Shown here: piece after piece, positions 1-8,591 of the stretch
Layout of the letters: each line of letters starts with the position of its first letter
How positions within the stretch are numbered: position 1 is the stretch's first letter
Position numbers and translations under genes: made by a program
Notes under the pieces: model-generated
Databases searched by the model: none
What the model was told of the DNA's origin: nothing
What the model saw: the letters and a program-made list of their open reading frames with translations, nothing else
Assembly (NCBI RefSeq): GCF_016124325.1
Contig: NZ_WGNY01000044.1
Coordinates: 1 to 64,000, forward strand
Direction: 5' to 3'
Source of the DNA: Phenylobacterium sp.
GTDB lineage: Bacteria; Pseudomonadota; Alphaproteobacteria; Caulobacterales; Caulobacteraceae
DNA: 64,000 nt

Positions 1-324
1 CCCTCCCCTCCGCCCCCCCCAGCCGTTCCCCCCTCGTAAAAACCTGCCCCGACGCCTCGCAAGCCCTGGACCCTATACCTAGGGCAGCAAGCCCATGCCT
101 CCCCACCGAGGAACTCGGCCGCGCGAGCCGCCGCGCCAGCGCGCACCGCGGTGGCGCGCCGCGCCGCACCCTCACGCGCCCCGCCCCGCTCCGCTCCTCT
201 GCAAACCCCTCGCCGCCGGAACGGCAACGGCGCCGCCGCGTGCGCGCCGCGCTTCCGCCGAAAAAGGCGCGCTCAGCCTAACCCCAACCCTTTCCTCTTC
301 CCCCCCCCCCCCCCGCGCCCCGGT
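1..324. other. No gene recognised; C-rich leader of the window
   Basis: I see no convincing coding sequence here. Open frames exist on the plus strand, but their products are proline/arginine-rich and continue antisense through the neighbouring lyase gene, as expected for shadows in GC-rich DNA. A run of 15 cytosines lies at 300-314, just past the stop codon of the minus-strand lyase. Nothing resembles an RNA gene or an insertion sequence. Confidence 0.5.
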
Positions 325-1305
325 TCAGGCCATATCCTTGAGCTTCTCGACGGCCAGCTTGATCGCGGCCTTCTGGTCGTCGGCCACCTCGACCAGCGGC
401 GCGCGCGGATAGATCGGCGCCCCGCCGAGCTGCAGGCTCAGCCCGTACTTCATCGCCGCGGGCGGCCCGCCCAGGCCCCGCACCGCCCGCTGGGCGTCGC
501 GCAGCCGCGCCAGCGCCGGCTTGTAGTCCTGCTTGGCGTGGTAGGCGGCGAACACGTCGGCGCAGAGCTTCGTGAACACGTTGCCGTCGGCCAGGATCGC
601 GCCCATGCCGTTGTCCAGCGCCCGCTCCAGGTTGCTGTTGGTGCCGGTCCGCATGTTGAGCTGCGGGAAGCTCTGCACGAACGCCGCGTAGCCCTCGGCG
701 TTGCCGCTGGAGTCCTTGATCCCGGCCAGGTTCGGATACTGGCTGAGGCTCTTCAGCAGCTCGATCGAGATCGGCGCCTCGCTGGTCCCGGGGATATGGT
801 AGAGGTTGATCGGGATCCGCACCTGGTCGAACAGCGCCGAATAGTAGCGCGTCAGCCCCTCGGTGGGCGGGTTGTTGAAGTAGAACGGCGGGATCACCAG
901 CAGGCCGTCGGCGCCGTGGTCCTCGGCGTGCCGCGCCAGTTCCAGGGTCTCCGGGAAGTTCGACGTGCCCGGCCCGATGATGACGTTCAGGCCGTTCTTG
1001 TTCTTCAGCGCCGTCTCGGCGATCAGCTTGCGCTCGGCGACCGAGAACGAGGGGAACTCCCCGCTCGTGCCCAGCACCACCACCCCATCGGCGCCGTTGT
1101 GCTTCTGCCAGGCCAGGATGTCCCGGAACGCCCCCGCATCGAACTTCCCCGCCTTGTCGCAGGGCGTGATGGTGGCGGTCCAGAACAGCGTCTTGGTCGG
1201 GCTTCCGAGATCGGGGGCGGCCTTCGCCAGGCCCGGCCCCGCCAGCGCGGCTGCGGCCGTGGCCATGCCGGCCAGGCCCAGCGCATCCCTGCGCGTCGCG
1301 TCCAT
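325..1305 (-). CDS. Dihydrodipicolinate synthase (DapA)/N-acetylneuraminate lyase family protein with Tat-like leader
   Basis: This 326-residue protein belongs to the class I aldolase family that includes DapA, which forms a Schiff base with pyruvate or a keto acid. The phosphate-loop-like GTSGE lies at 79-83, the tyrosine of LYHIPGTS at 169, and the Schiff-base lysine of GIKDSSG at 197. The start at 1305 is chosen because GGGAGG lies 4 bases upstream and because it gives a leader with a TRRD pair followed by an alanine-rich hydrophobic stretch ending in AKA, like a twin-arginine signal. Housekeeping DapA is cytoplasmic, so an exported leader argues for a catabolic or sugar-acid lyase rather than lysine synthesis. 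The substrate cannot be told from sequence. Confidence 0.8.
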   Translation of the reverse strand: MDATRRDALGLAGMATAAAALAGPGLAKAAPDLGSPTKTLFWTATITPCDKAGKFDAGAFRDILAWQKHNGADGVVVLGTSGEFPSFSVAERKLIAETALKNKNGLNVIIGPGTSNFPETLELARHAEDHGADGLLVIPPFYFNNPPTEGLTRYYSALFDQVRIPINLYHIPGTSEAPISIELLKSLSQYPNLAGIKDSSGNAEGYAAFVQSFPQLNMRTGTNSNLERALDNGMGAILADGNVFTKLCADVFAAYHAKQDYKPALARLRDAQRAVRGLGGPPAAMKYGLSLQLGGAPIYPRAPLVEVADDQKAAIKLAVEKLKDMA

Positions 1306-1405
1306 GTTTCCTCCCAGCCGGTCTGACGCCGGTCTCGGACAGAATTGCCGAATGCCGTACCGTGGCAACGAAAAACCGGCGCGGCGCCGGCCTTTGTCGT
1401 CGGCG

Positions 1406-2338
1406 TCAAAAAACCGACCAGCCCATCCGCGCCGCCAGCCGCTCCAGCGCCAGGGTCCCCACCTGCGAGTTGCCGACCGCGTTGAGCCCGGGCGACCACA
1501 CCGCCACCGCCGCGCGTCCCGGCGCGATCAGCAGGATGCCGCCGCCCACGCCGCTCTTGCCCGGCAGCCCCACCTTGAAGGCGAAGTCGCCCGAGGCGTC
1601 GTAGTGGCCGCAGGTCAGCATGATGGCGTTGATCCGCCGCGCGTGCTCGGCCGAGACCACCTGTTCGCCGCTGATCGGGTCCTTCCCGCCGTTGGCCAGG
1701 AACAGCCCGGCCCGCGCCAGCTGGCGGCAGGTGATCCGAAGCGAGCACTGGTTGAAGTAGGTGGTCAGCACGTCGTCCACCGGGCCGTGGATGTTGCCGA
1801 ACCCTTTCATGAAGTTGGCCAGGGCGAAGTTGCGGTAGCCGGTTTCCGCCTCGGAGGCGGCGACCTCCTTGTCCACGTCGATCGCGTCGGTCTCCGACAG
1901 CCGGCGCAGGGTGTCGCGGATGTCGGCGATCGCGACCTCGGGCGTGCGGCCGGCCAGCACGGCGTCGGTCACCACGATGGCGCCGGCGTTGATGAAGGGG
2001 TTGCGCGGCACCCCCTGCTCGGCCTCGAGCTGGACGATGGAGTTGAACCGCGATCCCGAGGGCTCGCGGCCCACCCGCGCCCACAGGCCCTCGCCCAAGC
2101 GCTCCAGCGCCAGCGTCAGGGTGAACACCTTCGAGATGCTCTGGATCGAGAACGGGACCCAGGCGTCGCCCGTCTCCACCGCCTCGCCGTCGCAGGTGAT
2201 CGCCGCCAGGCCGAACCGGTTGGCGTCCACCCGCGCCAGGGCCGGGATGTAGTCGGCCACCTGGCCCTCGCCGCGGTGCGCCTGCATCTCGCGGCCCACG
2301 GCCGCCACGGCGTCGGCGAGGCTTTCGCTTGCGGACAT
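1406..2338 (-). CDS. glsA: Glutaminase A
   Basis: This enzyme hydrolyses glutamine to glutamate and ammonia. The 310-residue length fits bacterial glutaminases of the serine-dependent beta-lactamase-like fold. The catalytic SxxK is S67-I-S-K70 within FSIQSISKVF, and the family stretches around EPSGSRFNS, NPFINAGAI and the glycine-rich VGGGILL are present. Translation most likely starts at the ATG at 2338 (MSASES). A longer reading would add 12 residues with no family match. The gene stands alone between a lyase and the divergent ATP-grasp gene. Confidence 0.92.
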   Translation of the reverse strand: MSASESLADAVAAVGREMQAHRGEGQVADYIPALARVDANRFGLAAITCDGEAVETGDAWVPFSIQSISKVFTLTLALERLGEGLWARVGREPSGSRFNSIVQLEAEQGVPRNPFINAGAIVVTDAVLAGRTPEVAIADIRDTLRRLSETDAIDVDKEVAASEAETGYRNFALANFMKGFGNIHGPVDDVLTTYFNQCSLRITCRQLARAGLFLANGGKDPISGEQVVSAEHARRINAIMLTCGHYDASGDFAFKVGLPGKSGVGGGILLIAPGRAAVAVWSPGLNAVGNSQVGTLALERLAARMGWSVF

Positions 2339-2464
2339 GATCGGCCCCCGACGCCCCGCCGCCGGCGCAACCACGCGCCGCGTGACCGGTGCGCGCAGTC
2401 GTGCCTATGCTGCCGCCCCGGTCAAGATCGCCTTGCCGCCAACCCAGGGACTTCAGGAGCGCCG

Positions 2465-4996
2465 GTGGCCGACGACATCCCCGTCCAGGCGCGGTCCCAG
2501 GGGCCGGATCCGGGCGCCGAGCAGCGCCTGGACCGCTGGCTCGCCGGCTACCGCGCCCTGCCCGGCGCCGCCGACGAACTGTTCGGCCCCGATGGCCGCC
2601 CCCGCGATTGCTGGACGGCCTTCCTGCGCGAGCTGGCGGCCTATGGCGAGGGCGAGTCCTGGGCGCGGTTCGGCATGGCGGCGCGCCACATCCGCGATTC
2701 CGGCGCCTCCTACCGCATCTACGGCGAGGAGACCGAGCGCAGCTGGCCGCTCGATCCCCTGCCCCTGATCCTGGGCCGCGACGAGTGGGACGAGATCGCC
2801 GCCGGCGTCGCCCAGCGCGCCAACCTCATCGAGGCCGTCCTGCGCGACGTCTACGGCGAGGGCCGCCTCGCCGCCGAGGGCGTCCTGCCCGCCGCCGCCA
2901 TCACCGGCAGCCCGGACTTCGTGCGTCCGATGCGCGACGTGCCGCCGCCGGGCGGCCGCTACATGACCCTCTACGCCGCCGACCTCGGCCGCGGCCCGGA
3001 CGGGCGCTGGTGGGTGCTGGGCGACCGCACCCAGGCCCCGTCCGGCGCCGGCTACGCGCTGGAAAACCGCCTGGTGGTCAGCCGCGCCTTCCCCAACCTC
3101 TACAACGGCCTCAACATCCACCGCCTGGCGCCGTTCTTCGACGCCCTGCGGCGCGGGCTCTCGGCCGCGGCCGACCGAACCGATCCGCGCATCTGCCTGC
3201 TGACGCCGGGCCCCTACAGCCAGACCTATTTCGAACAGGCCCACCTCGCCCGCTACCTCGGCTTCCTGCTGGTCGAGGGCGACGACCTCGTGGCCCGCGA
3301 GGGCAAGGTCTACGTGCGCACCATCGCCGGCCTGAAGCGGGCCGACGTGATCCTGCGCCGCGTCGACGCCGACTTCCTCGATCCCCTGGAGTTGAACGCC
3401 GCCTCCCAGCTGGGCGTGCCCGGCATGCTGGAGGCCATCCGCGCCGGCGGCGTCACCGTGCTCAACATGCCGGGCGCCGGCGTCGCCGAGTCCCGCGCGC
3501 TGCTGGGCTTCCTGCCCTCGCTCTGCCAGCGCCTGCTGGGTGAGGACCTCAAGCTCCCCAACATCGCCACCTGGTGGTGCGGCCAGCCGCGCGAGCAGGC
3601 GCTGGTCGAGGGCGCGCTCGACGAGATGGTGGTGGCGCCGGCCTTCAACGGCGGCGCCGGCGGCGGGCTGCTCGCCGGGCCCCGCCTGTTCGCCGACCTG
3701 TCCCCCGACGAGCAGGCCCTGCTGCGCGCGCGCATGGCCGAGCGCCCCGGCGACTTCGTGGGCCAGGAGGTCGTGCGCCTGTCGACCATGCCGGTGCTGC
3801 GCGACGGCGCCCTGGAGCCCGCGCCCTTCACCCTGCGGGTCTTCGTCGCCGCCACCCCCGATGGCCTGCGGGTCATGCCCGGCGGCTTCTGCCGCACCCT
3901 CGACCGCGCCGACGTGCGGGCCATCTCCATGGGCGAGGGTGCGCGCACCACCGACGTCTGGGTGATGGACGACAAGCCCGTCGAACGGATGAGCCTGATC
4001 GCCAGCGGCGACGAGGTGCGCGTGCGCCGCATCCTGGGCCACCTGCCCAGCCGCGCGGCCGACAACCTCTTCTGGCTGGGCCGCTACCTGGAGCGCACCG
4101 AGGCCACCCTGCGGCTGGTCCGCGCCCTCTGCTCCAGCCTGATGGACTCCGAGTCCTCCCTGCACGGCCGCGGCGAGACCTTCGACGTCCTGCACCGCCT
4201 GCTCGTGGAATGGGGCGCCCTGTCGGCGCCGGCCAAGGGCCCCCGCGCGCTCGACGCGGCCCGCGACAGCCTGCACGACGCCGCCGCCTTCGGCTCGGTG
4301 ATCCACCTCGCCCGCGCCGCCAAGCGCACCGCCTCGGGCATGCGCGAACGCCTCTCGGCCGACTTCTGGGGCCTGCTGGTCGAACTGGAGGCCGGTCTCA
4401 CCGACGGCGCGGCCGAACTCTCCTCCGAGGCCGAGGCCCTGCAGCAGACCGAGGCGGCGCTGCGCCATCTGGCCGCCCTCTCCGGCCTCGCCCAGGAGAA
4501 CATGAACCGCGTGGCAGGCTGGCGTTTCCTCGACATGGGCCGCCGCCTCGAACGGGCGGTCAACACCTGCCAGCTCGCCCGCATGCTGGCCCACGACGAC
4601 GCCACCATCGACGACCTCGACCTGCTGCTCGACCTCAACGACAGCCAGATCACCTACCGCGCCCGCTACCTCGTGGGCCTGGCGCTCACCGCCGTGCGCG
4701 ACCTCGTCATGCTCGACCCGTTCAACACCCGCTCGGTGGCCTTCCAGGTCGAGGCGCTGAAGGACCACCTCGCCGTCCTGCCCACCCTGCAGGAGGACGG
4801 CATCCCCGAGCCGCCGTCGCGCGTCCTGCTGCCCCTGGCCGCCGAGCTGGAGACCGAGGACGCCGCCGGCCTCGGCGCCGACAAGGTGCTGGCCTGGGAG
4901 GAGGCCCTGACGCGCGCCTCCAACGCCATCGCCGACCGCTTCTTCCTCCAGGGCGCCAACGCCGTCCCGACGGTCAAGCTCGTGGGTCTGGCGTGA
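2465..4996 (+). CDS. Circularly permuted ATP-grasp protein fused to an alpha-E domain
   Basis: The 843-residue product joins two proteins that are separate in many bacteria. A circularly permuted type 2 ATP-grasp domain occupies about residues 20-510, and an alpha-helical alpha-E domain (DUF403) runs from about 525 to the end, beginning at LPSRAADNLFWLGRYLER. The family is thought to ligate amino acids or peptides, but no product is established. The GTG start at 2465 is supported by AGGAG 5 bases upstream and by the domain start; an upstream extension would be antisense to glutaminase. The stop TGA overlaps the GTG start of the transglutaminase gene, so the two are translationally coupled. 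No Anbu-type proteasome-like peptidase, a frequent partner, lies next to them. Confidence 0.9.
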   Translation: MADDIPVQARSQGPDPGAEQRLDRWLAGYRALPGAADELFGPDGRPRDCWTAFLRELAAYGEGESWARFGMAARHIRDSGASYRIYGEETERSWPLDPLPLILGRDEWDEIAAGVAQRANLIEAVLRDVYGEGRLAAEGVLPAAAITGSPDFVRPMRDVPPPGGRYMTLYAADLGRGPDGRWWVLGDRTQAPSGAGYALENRLVVSRAFPNLYNGLNIHRLAPFFDALRRGLSAAADRTDPRICLLTPGPYSQTYFEQAHLARYLGFLLVEGDDLVAREGKVYVRTIAGLKRADVILRRVDADFLDPLELNAASQLGVPGMLEAIRAGGVTVLNMPGAGVAESRALLGFLPSLCQRLLGEDLKLPNIATWWCGQPREQALVEGALDEMVVAPAFNGGAGGGLLAGPRLFADLSPDEQALLRARMAERPGDFVGQEVVRLSTMPVLRDGALEPAPFTLRVFVAATPDGLRVMPGGFCRTLDRADVRAISMGEGARTTDVWVMDDKPVERMSLIASGDEVRVRRILGHLPSRAADNLFWLGRYLERTEATLRLVRALCSSLMDSESSLHGRGETFDVLHRLLVEWGALSAPAKGPRALDAARDSLHDAAAFGSVIHLARAAKRTASGMRERLSADFWGLLVELEAGLTDGAAELSSEAEALQQTEAALRHLAALSGLAQENMNRVAGWRFLDMGRRLERAVNTCQLARMLAHDDATIDDLDLLLDLNDSQITYRARYLVGLALTAVRDLVMLDPFNTRSVAFQVEALKDHLAVLPTLQEDGIPEPPSRVLLPLAAELETEDAAGLGADKVLAWEEALTRASNAIADRFFLQGANAVPTVKLVGLA

Positions 4997-5910
4997 TCTA
5001 CGACCTGCGCCACCGCACCACCTACAACTACCAGGACGAGGTCTCCTTCGCCCGCTGCGTCCTGCGCCTGACGCCCCGGGACTCCGCCACCCAGACCGTC
5101 CTGGAATCCTCTCTGACCGTCACGCCCGAGCCCTCGGCGCGCCGCGAACGCACCGGCCCCTTCGGCGCGCGCATCGTGACCGTCCGGGTCGACACGCCGC
5201 ATCGCGAGCTGGTCATCGAGGCCCGCGCGCGCATCGACGTCCACGTCCCGCCGCCGCCCGACTTCGGCGCCAGCCTGCCCTGGGAGGCCGTCCGCGCCGC
5301 CGCCCTGATGACCCGCGACATCGGCCCCGAGGGCGCGGCCTCGTTCCTGTTCCCCACCCCGCGCACGCCGATCACCCCCCAGATCACCGACTACGCGCGG
5401 CAGAGCTTCCCGCCGGGCCGGCCGATCCTGGCCGCCGTCGCCGAGCTCAACGCCCGCATCCACGCCGACTTCCGCTACGACCCCGGCGCCACCGAGGTCT
5501 CCACCCCCGTGGCCCAGGCCTTCGCGGCCCGCCATGGGGTCTGCCAGGACTTCACCCAGATCATGATCGTGGGCCTGCGCGGCCTGGGCCTGCCGGCCGC
5601 CTACGTCAGCGGCTACCTGCGCACCATTCCGCCGCCGGGCCAGCCGCGGCTGGAGGGCGCCGACGCCACCCACGCCTGGGTCTCGGTCTGGTGCGGTGAG
5701 GCGACGGGCTGGGTGGGCTTCGACCCCACCAACGCCATCCTCGCCGACAACGACCACATCGCGCTGGCCGTGGGCCGCGACTACGCCGACGTCGCCCCCA
5801 TCGACGGCGTCATCCTGGCCTCCGGCGCCCAGACCCTGAAGGTCGAGGTCGACGTCATCCCGCAGGAAGAACCCCCTCTCCCCCACGCGAAGCGAGAGGG
5901 GAGAGGGTAG
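4993..5910 (+). CDS. Transglutaminase-like cysteine peptidase (bacterial transglutaminase N- and core domains)
   Basis: This 305-residue protein is the usual partner of ATP-grasp/alpha-E proteins. It has an N-terminal bacterial transglutaminase-like beta domain (about 1-90) and a papain-like core with the triad C184 (RHGVCQDF), H227 (DATHAW) and D244 (GFDPTN). It could cleave or cross-link the peptide bond made by the ATP-grasp enzyme; that role is inferred from family context. The GTG start at 4993 overlaps the preceding stop. The last dozen or so residues, proline-, glycine- and charge-rich, are encoded by a palindromic repeat that also supplies the TAG stop, so the native C-terminus was probably altered by the element. 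Confidence 0.88.
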   Translation: MIYDLRHRTTYNYQDEVSFARCVLRLTPRDSATQTVLESSLTVTPEPSARRERTGPFGARIVTVRVDTPHRELVIEARARIDVHVPPPPDFGASLPWEAVRAAALMTRDIGPEGAASFLFPTPRTPITPQITDYARQSFPPGRPILAAVAELNARIHADFRYDPGATEVSTPVAQAFAARHGVCQDFTQIMIVGLRGLGLPAAYVSGYLRTIPPPGQPRLEGADATHAWVSVWCGEATGWVGFDPTNAILADNDHIALAVGRDYADVAPIDGVILASGAQTLKVEVDVIPQEEPPLPHAKREGRG

Positions 5911-5920
5911 GGAGAGGGGC
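5872..5920. repeat. CCCTCTCCC/GGGAGAGGG palindromic element, copy 1
   Basis: CCCCCTCTCCCCC, a short GCGAAGC loop and GAGAGGGGAGAGGG form an imperfect hairpin, followed by a second GGGAGAGGGG. A near-identical element lies at 24459-24506. This copy overlaps the end of the transglutaminase gene and supplies its last codons and stop. The hairpin could also act as a transcription terminator between two convergent genes. Confidence 0.8.
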
Positions 5921-5922
5921 GG

Positions 5923-6354
5923 CTACCCGCCGATCCGCCGCGCGATGTCCGGCATCACCTCGTCCAGCAGCGCCGCGCAGGCCCGATAGCCTTCCATCCC
6001 GTGTTCGTAGGGGTCGGGAACCCCGCCCCGGTCCGCATTGGCCACCAGCACCGTCGCCGGGCCCGATCCCAGTATGGCGCGAACCTGCCCGGCCTCCTCG
6101 TGGCCCACGCAGACGATCCATCGGTACTGGCCGAGGTCCAGGTCCCCGATCCAGCGACTGACATGGCCGCTCAGGTCGATGCCGCGCTCCTGCAGGCACG
6201 CGACCGAACGGTGATTGGCCGGCCGGCCCGCCAGCCCCGCCTGCACGCCGGCGCTTTCGACCTGGAAGCCCGCGCCCAACCGCTGCTGCAGCAGCGCCTG
6301 CATCATCGGGCTGCGGCTGATGTTGCCGACACAGACGCAGAGGACCTTCTCCAT
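5923..6354 (-). CDS. Low-molecular-weight protein-tyrosine phosphatase
   Basis: The 143-residue length is standard for LMW-PTPs. The CX5R phosphate-binding loop is C8-VGNIS-R14 (usual form CxGNxCRS), and the general-acid aspartate lies in the VPDPYEHG motif near the C-terminus. Such enzymes dephosphorylate phosphotyrosine on bacterial tyrosine kinases, often in exopolysaccharide export, but no BY-kinase or polysaccharide export gene is in this window. The position that is usually cysteine in the loop is isoleucine/serine, as in many bacterial members. The gene runs convergently with the transglutaminase, separated only by the palindromic element. Confidence 0.88.
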   Translation of the reverse strand: MEKVLCVCVGNISRSPMMQALLQQRLGAGFQVESAGVQAGLAGRPANHRSVACLQERGIDLSGHVSRWIGDLDLGQYRWIVCVGHEEAGQVRAILGSGPATVLVANADRGGVPDPYEHGMEGYRACAALLDEVMPDIARRIGG

Positions 6355-6475
6355 CCCCGGATCAAACCGCGCCGGCGCGAGGCGTCAACGTAGAGGATGG
6401 GTCGGAAAGGGGAGGTTCTGGGAACCCGCACCAGGCCAGTTGCGGGCTTTGGTAGCCCTGCGCAAACTGAACGCC

Positions 6476-6772
6476 ATGGATGACCTGCGCACAAAGCTCA
6501 TCGACACAACCGACCAGCGGAAGGCTGGCGCAGCGATGACGTTCTTCGAGGCGCGCATGAATGATGGTGCGACCCTTGCCGCCTTGGTCGAGATCGCGCT
6601 CGAGGGCGAGGATGCGGGCGATGCGCCCTGGGCGGCGGCGAATATCATCGCAGAATATCCCGCGACTCTCCTGAAACGCCACGAGGCCGAACTGCGCCTC
6701 ATCGCAGCGGAGCAATGGGACTATCTGAACCGACCGGCGAAAGCCGCTCTAGCGAAGATTGACGCCAACTGA
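6476..6772 (+). CDS. Hypothetical protein, 98 residues
   Basis: I do not recognise this protein. It is acidic and predicted helical, with alanine-rich amphipathic stretches (for example around AAANIIAEYPATLLKRHEAEL) that look like one or two HEAT-like helical pairs. There is no signal peptide or membrane segment. The ATG at 6476 is the first plausible start, but no good ribosome-binding site is visible upstream, so gene status is moderately secure at best. It sits in a pocket of visibly lower GC content together with the next unknown gene, which suggests acquisition from elsewhere. Confidence 0.5.
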   Translation: MDDLRTKLIDTTDQRKAGAAMTFFEARMNDGATLAALVEIALEGEDAGDAPWAAANIIAEYPATLLKRHEAELRLIAAEQWDYLNRPAKAALAKIDAN

Positions 6773-6854
6773 CTGGCCGCCCGCGCCGACTTAGTGAGTC
6801 AATGTAGGTGAGAGGTCATCGCCTCGCTGGGCCGAGGCGGGCCTTGGACTTCAC

Positions 6855-7337
6855 TCAGTCGACCGCCGCGAGTGACACCGACATCTCCAATGCCACCCTT
6901 GAATAGCGACACCTGGAGTTCCGGGCGGCTTCCGGCTTTAACTCGTCGAGGGCGTAGACAATGCTTGTGGCGAACCCGGGCCGAAAGAGCCGCCTGTCCT
7001 TAGGATTGTTCACATAGATCCCGAGCGACCGCACCGAGTCATCGTCGGCCCGAATCTCCACAGTGTTTGTCGGTCCCGCGTCGTCCTGGCCTGCTCGGTA
7101 GGCATGGATGATGACGCCGCTGACAAACTCCAGGGGCATCCTTCCATCGTTGATGCTCCTCCACCACTGCTCAGACCCGAACAGGCCCAGCGTACCCGCT
7201 AGTCCCATCTGAGGCTTGGAGCTGTTCCGCGTGAGGGCTTGCGCAAGAGCGACCTGCTCAGGATCGCCCTCCAGCTGCTTCGACAGCTCGAAGACCGTTC
7301 TCATCGGGCCGTATCTGGGATCTGGGTTTGGAAGCAT
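6855..7337 (-). CDS. Hypothetical protein, about 160 residues
   Basis: I recognise no domain. The protein is soluble, contains an aromatic SEQWWRSIND segment and an IYVNNPKDRR segment, and has no signal peptide. Its codon use is less GC-biased than its neighbours. The ATG at 7337 has GGGCGG about 5 bases upstream. A GTG at 7349 preceded by a run of six G is an alternative start, and would begin 10 bases after the stop of the PLP decarboxylase gene, suggesting read-through from that operon. Confidence 0.6.
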   Translation of the reverse strand: MLPNPDPRYGPMRTVFELSKQLEGDPEQVALAQALTRNSSKPQMGLAGTLGLFGSEQWWRSINDGRMPLEFVSGVIIHAYRAGQDDAGPTNTVEIRADDDSVRSLGIYVNNPKDRRLFRPGFATSIVYALDELKPEAARNSRCRYSRVALEMSVSLAAVD

Positions 7338-7358
7338 GGTACCGCCCACGACGCCCCC

Positions 7359-8591
7359 CTACCCCACCAGCTCTTCGGCGAACTCGCCGCGCATGCAGTG
7401 GTTCGAGCTCATCGACGCGGCATAGCCGCCGGCGTTCAGCAGGGCGACGATATCCCCCTCGGCCATAGGCGGCATGGGGTGGTCGGCCGCCCAGACGTCG
7501 AGCGCCTCGTTGATGTTGCCGGCGACCGTCACCGGCGCCCATCGGCCCGCGTCCCAGTCGCGCGGCGCGCAGGCCACCGGCTCGCACGGCAGGCCGTAGT
7601 AGGCGGGCTCGGGCGCCAGGTTGAAGCCGCCGTCCACGCTCACGAAGGTCACGTCGCGCTTCACCTCGACGTCGGTGACCTGCAGCGCCAGCAGGCCCGC
7701 GTCCTTGACCACATAGTCCCCGGGCTCGACCGCCACGGTCACGTCGCGCCCCGCGAAGCGCCGCTTCAGCACGGCGGCCCAGCGCGCCAGGTCCAGGGCT
7801 GCGTCCGCCGGCCGGTGCGGCAGGCCCAGGCCGCCGCCCACGTTCACGGTCCGCACGTCGGGCAGGTCGTCGAGGAATGCGAGCCCCGCCGCGATCGCCG
7901 CCTCCCAGTCGCCGAGCTGGCCGTCGAGATAGCCGCAGCCCACGTGGAAGTGCAGCGAGGTGATGGAAAGCCCGTGGGCCCGCGCCGTGGCCAGCGCCTC
8001 GCCGAACTGCGCGCGATAGACGCCGAACTTGGTGGCCGCCTGGCCGGCATAGGTCAGCTTGTCGCTGTCGCCATAGCCCACGCCCCGCTCGGGGTTCACC
8101 CGCACGCCGATGGCCCGGCCCGGCGTGCGCTCGCCGATCCGCCGGATCATGCCGACGGAGTCGCAGTTGATGGTCAGCTCCGGGTGCGCCAGCAGCCTGT
8201 CGAGGTCGCGGTTGGCCACCGCCGTGCCCGTGAAGCTCACGTCGCGCGCGGCGAAGCCGCAGGCCAGCGCCCGCTCCAGCTCGGCCGGCGAGCAGACGTC
8301 GATCCCGTTCAGTCCCCACCACGCCATCGCCTCCAGCAGGGGGACGAAGCGGTTGGCCTTCATCGCGTAGTAGAGCCGCGTCGGCCGGCCGGTCTGGCCA
8401 AGGGCGCCCGTCAGCCGCGCGAGGTTCGCCCGCACCCGCGCGGCGCTGTAGAGGAACAAGGGCCCGTCCGCCGCCTGCGCCCGCGCCGCCACGTCCACGC
8501 CCGCCAGATGCAGCCGCCCATCCTGGAAATCGAGATCGTCTCGCGCCCACCAGAACCCCGGCTGAGGCGCCGGCGCGGGCCGGGCGCTCAC
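7359..8591 (-). CDS. Fold-type III PLP-dependent decarboxylase (LysA/ornithine decarboxylase-like)
   Basis: This 410-residue enzyme has the alanine-racemase-like barrel of meso-diaminopimelate and ornithine decarboxylases. The PLP lysine is K78 in YYAMKANR, followed by the glycine-rich NVGGGLGLP, the phosphate-binding EPGDYVV and a C-terminal SMSSNHCMRGE motif, where LysA usually has a tyrosine. A true lysA lies at 23.2 kb, so this paralogue probably acts on another amino acid or a carrier-bound substrate. The GTG start at 8591 overlaps the TGA of the SET-domain gene as GTGA, with GAAGG upstream. This indicates an operon with the SET and RsbW-like genes. Confidence 0.85.
   Translation of the reverse strand: MSARPAPAPQPGFWWARDDLDFQDGRLHLAGVDVAARAQAADGPLFLYSAARVRANLARLTGALGQTGRPTRLYYAMKANRFVPLLEAMAWWGLNGIDVCSPAELERALACGFAARDVSFTGTAVANRDLDRLLAHPELTINCDSVGMIRRIGERTPGRAIGVRVNPERGVGYGDSDKLTYAGQAATKFGVYRAQFGEALATARAHGLSITSLHFHVGCGYLDGQLGDWEAAIAAGLAFLDDLPDVRTVNVGGGLGLPHRPADAALDLARWAAVLKRRFAGRDVTVAVEPGDYVVKDAGLLALQVTDVEVKRDVTFVSVDGGFNLAPEPAYYGLPCEPVACAPRDWDAGRWAPVTVAGNINEALDVWAADHPMPPMAEGDIVALLNAGGYAASMSSNHCMRGEFAEELVG

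Noticed and set aside
300..314. Run of 15 cytosines considered as a phase-variation tract
   Set aside because: It lies outside any coding sequence and downstream of a stop codon, so slippage would have no visible consequence; length errors are also common in such runs.
2453..4768. A 771-codon minus-strand open frame opposite the ATP-grasp/alpha-E gene
   Set aside because: Composition is His/Gly/Val/Ala-rich without domain motifs. The plus strand has clear family motifs and a good ribosome-binding site, so this is a GC-rich shadow frame.
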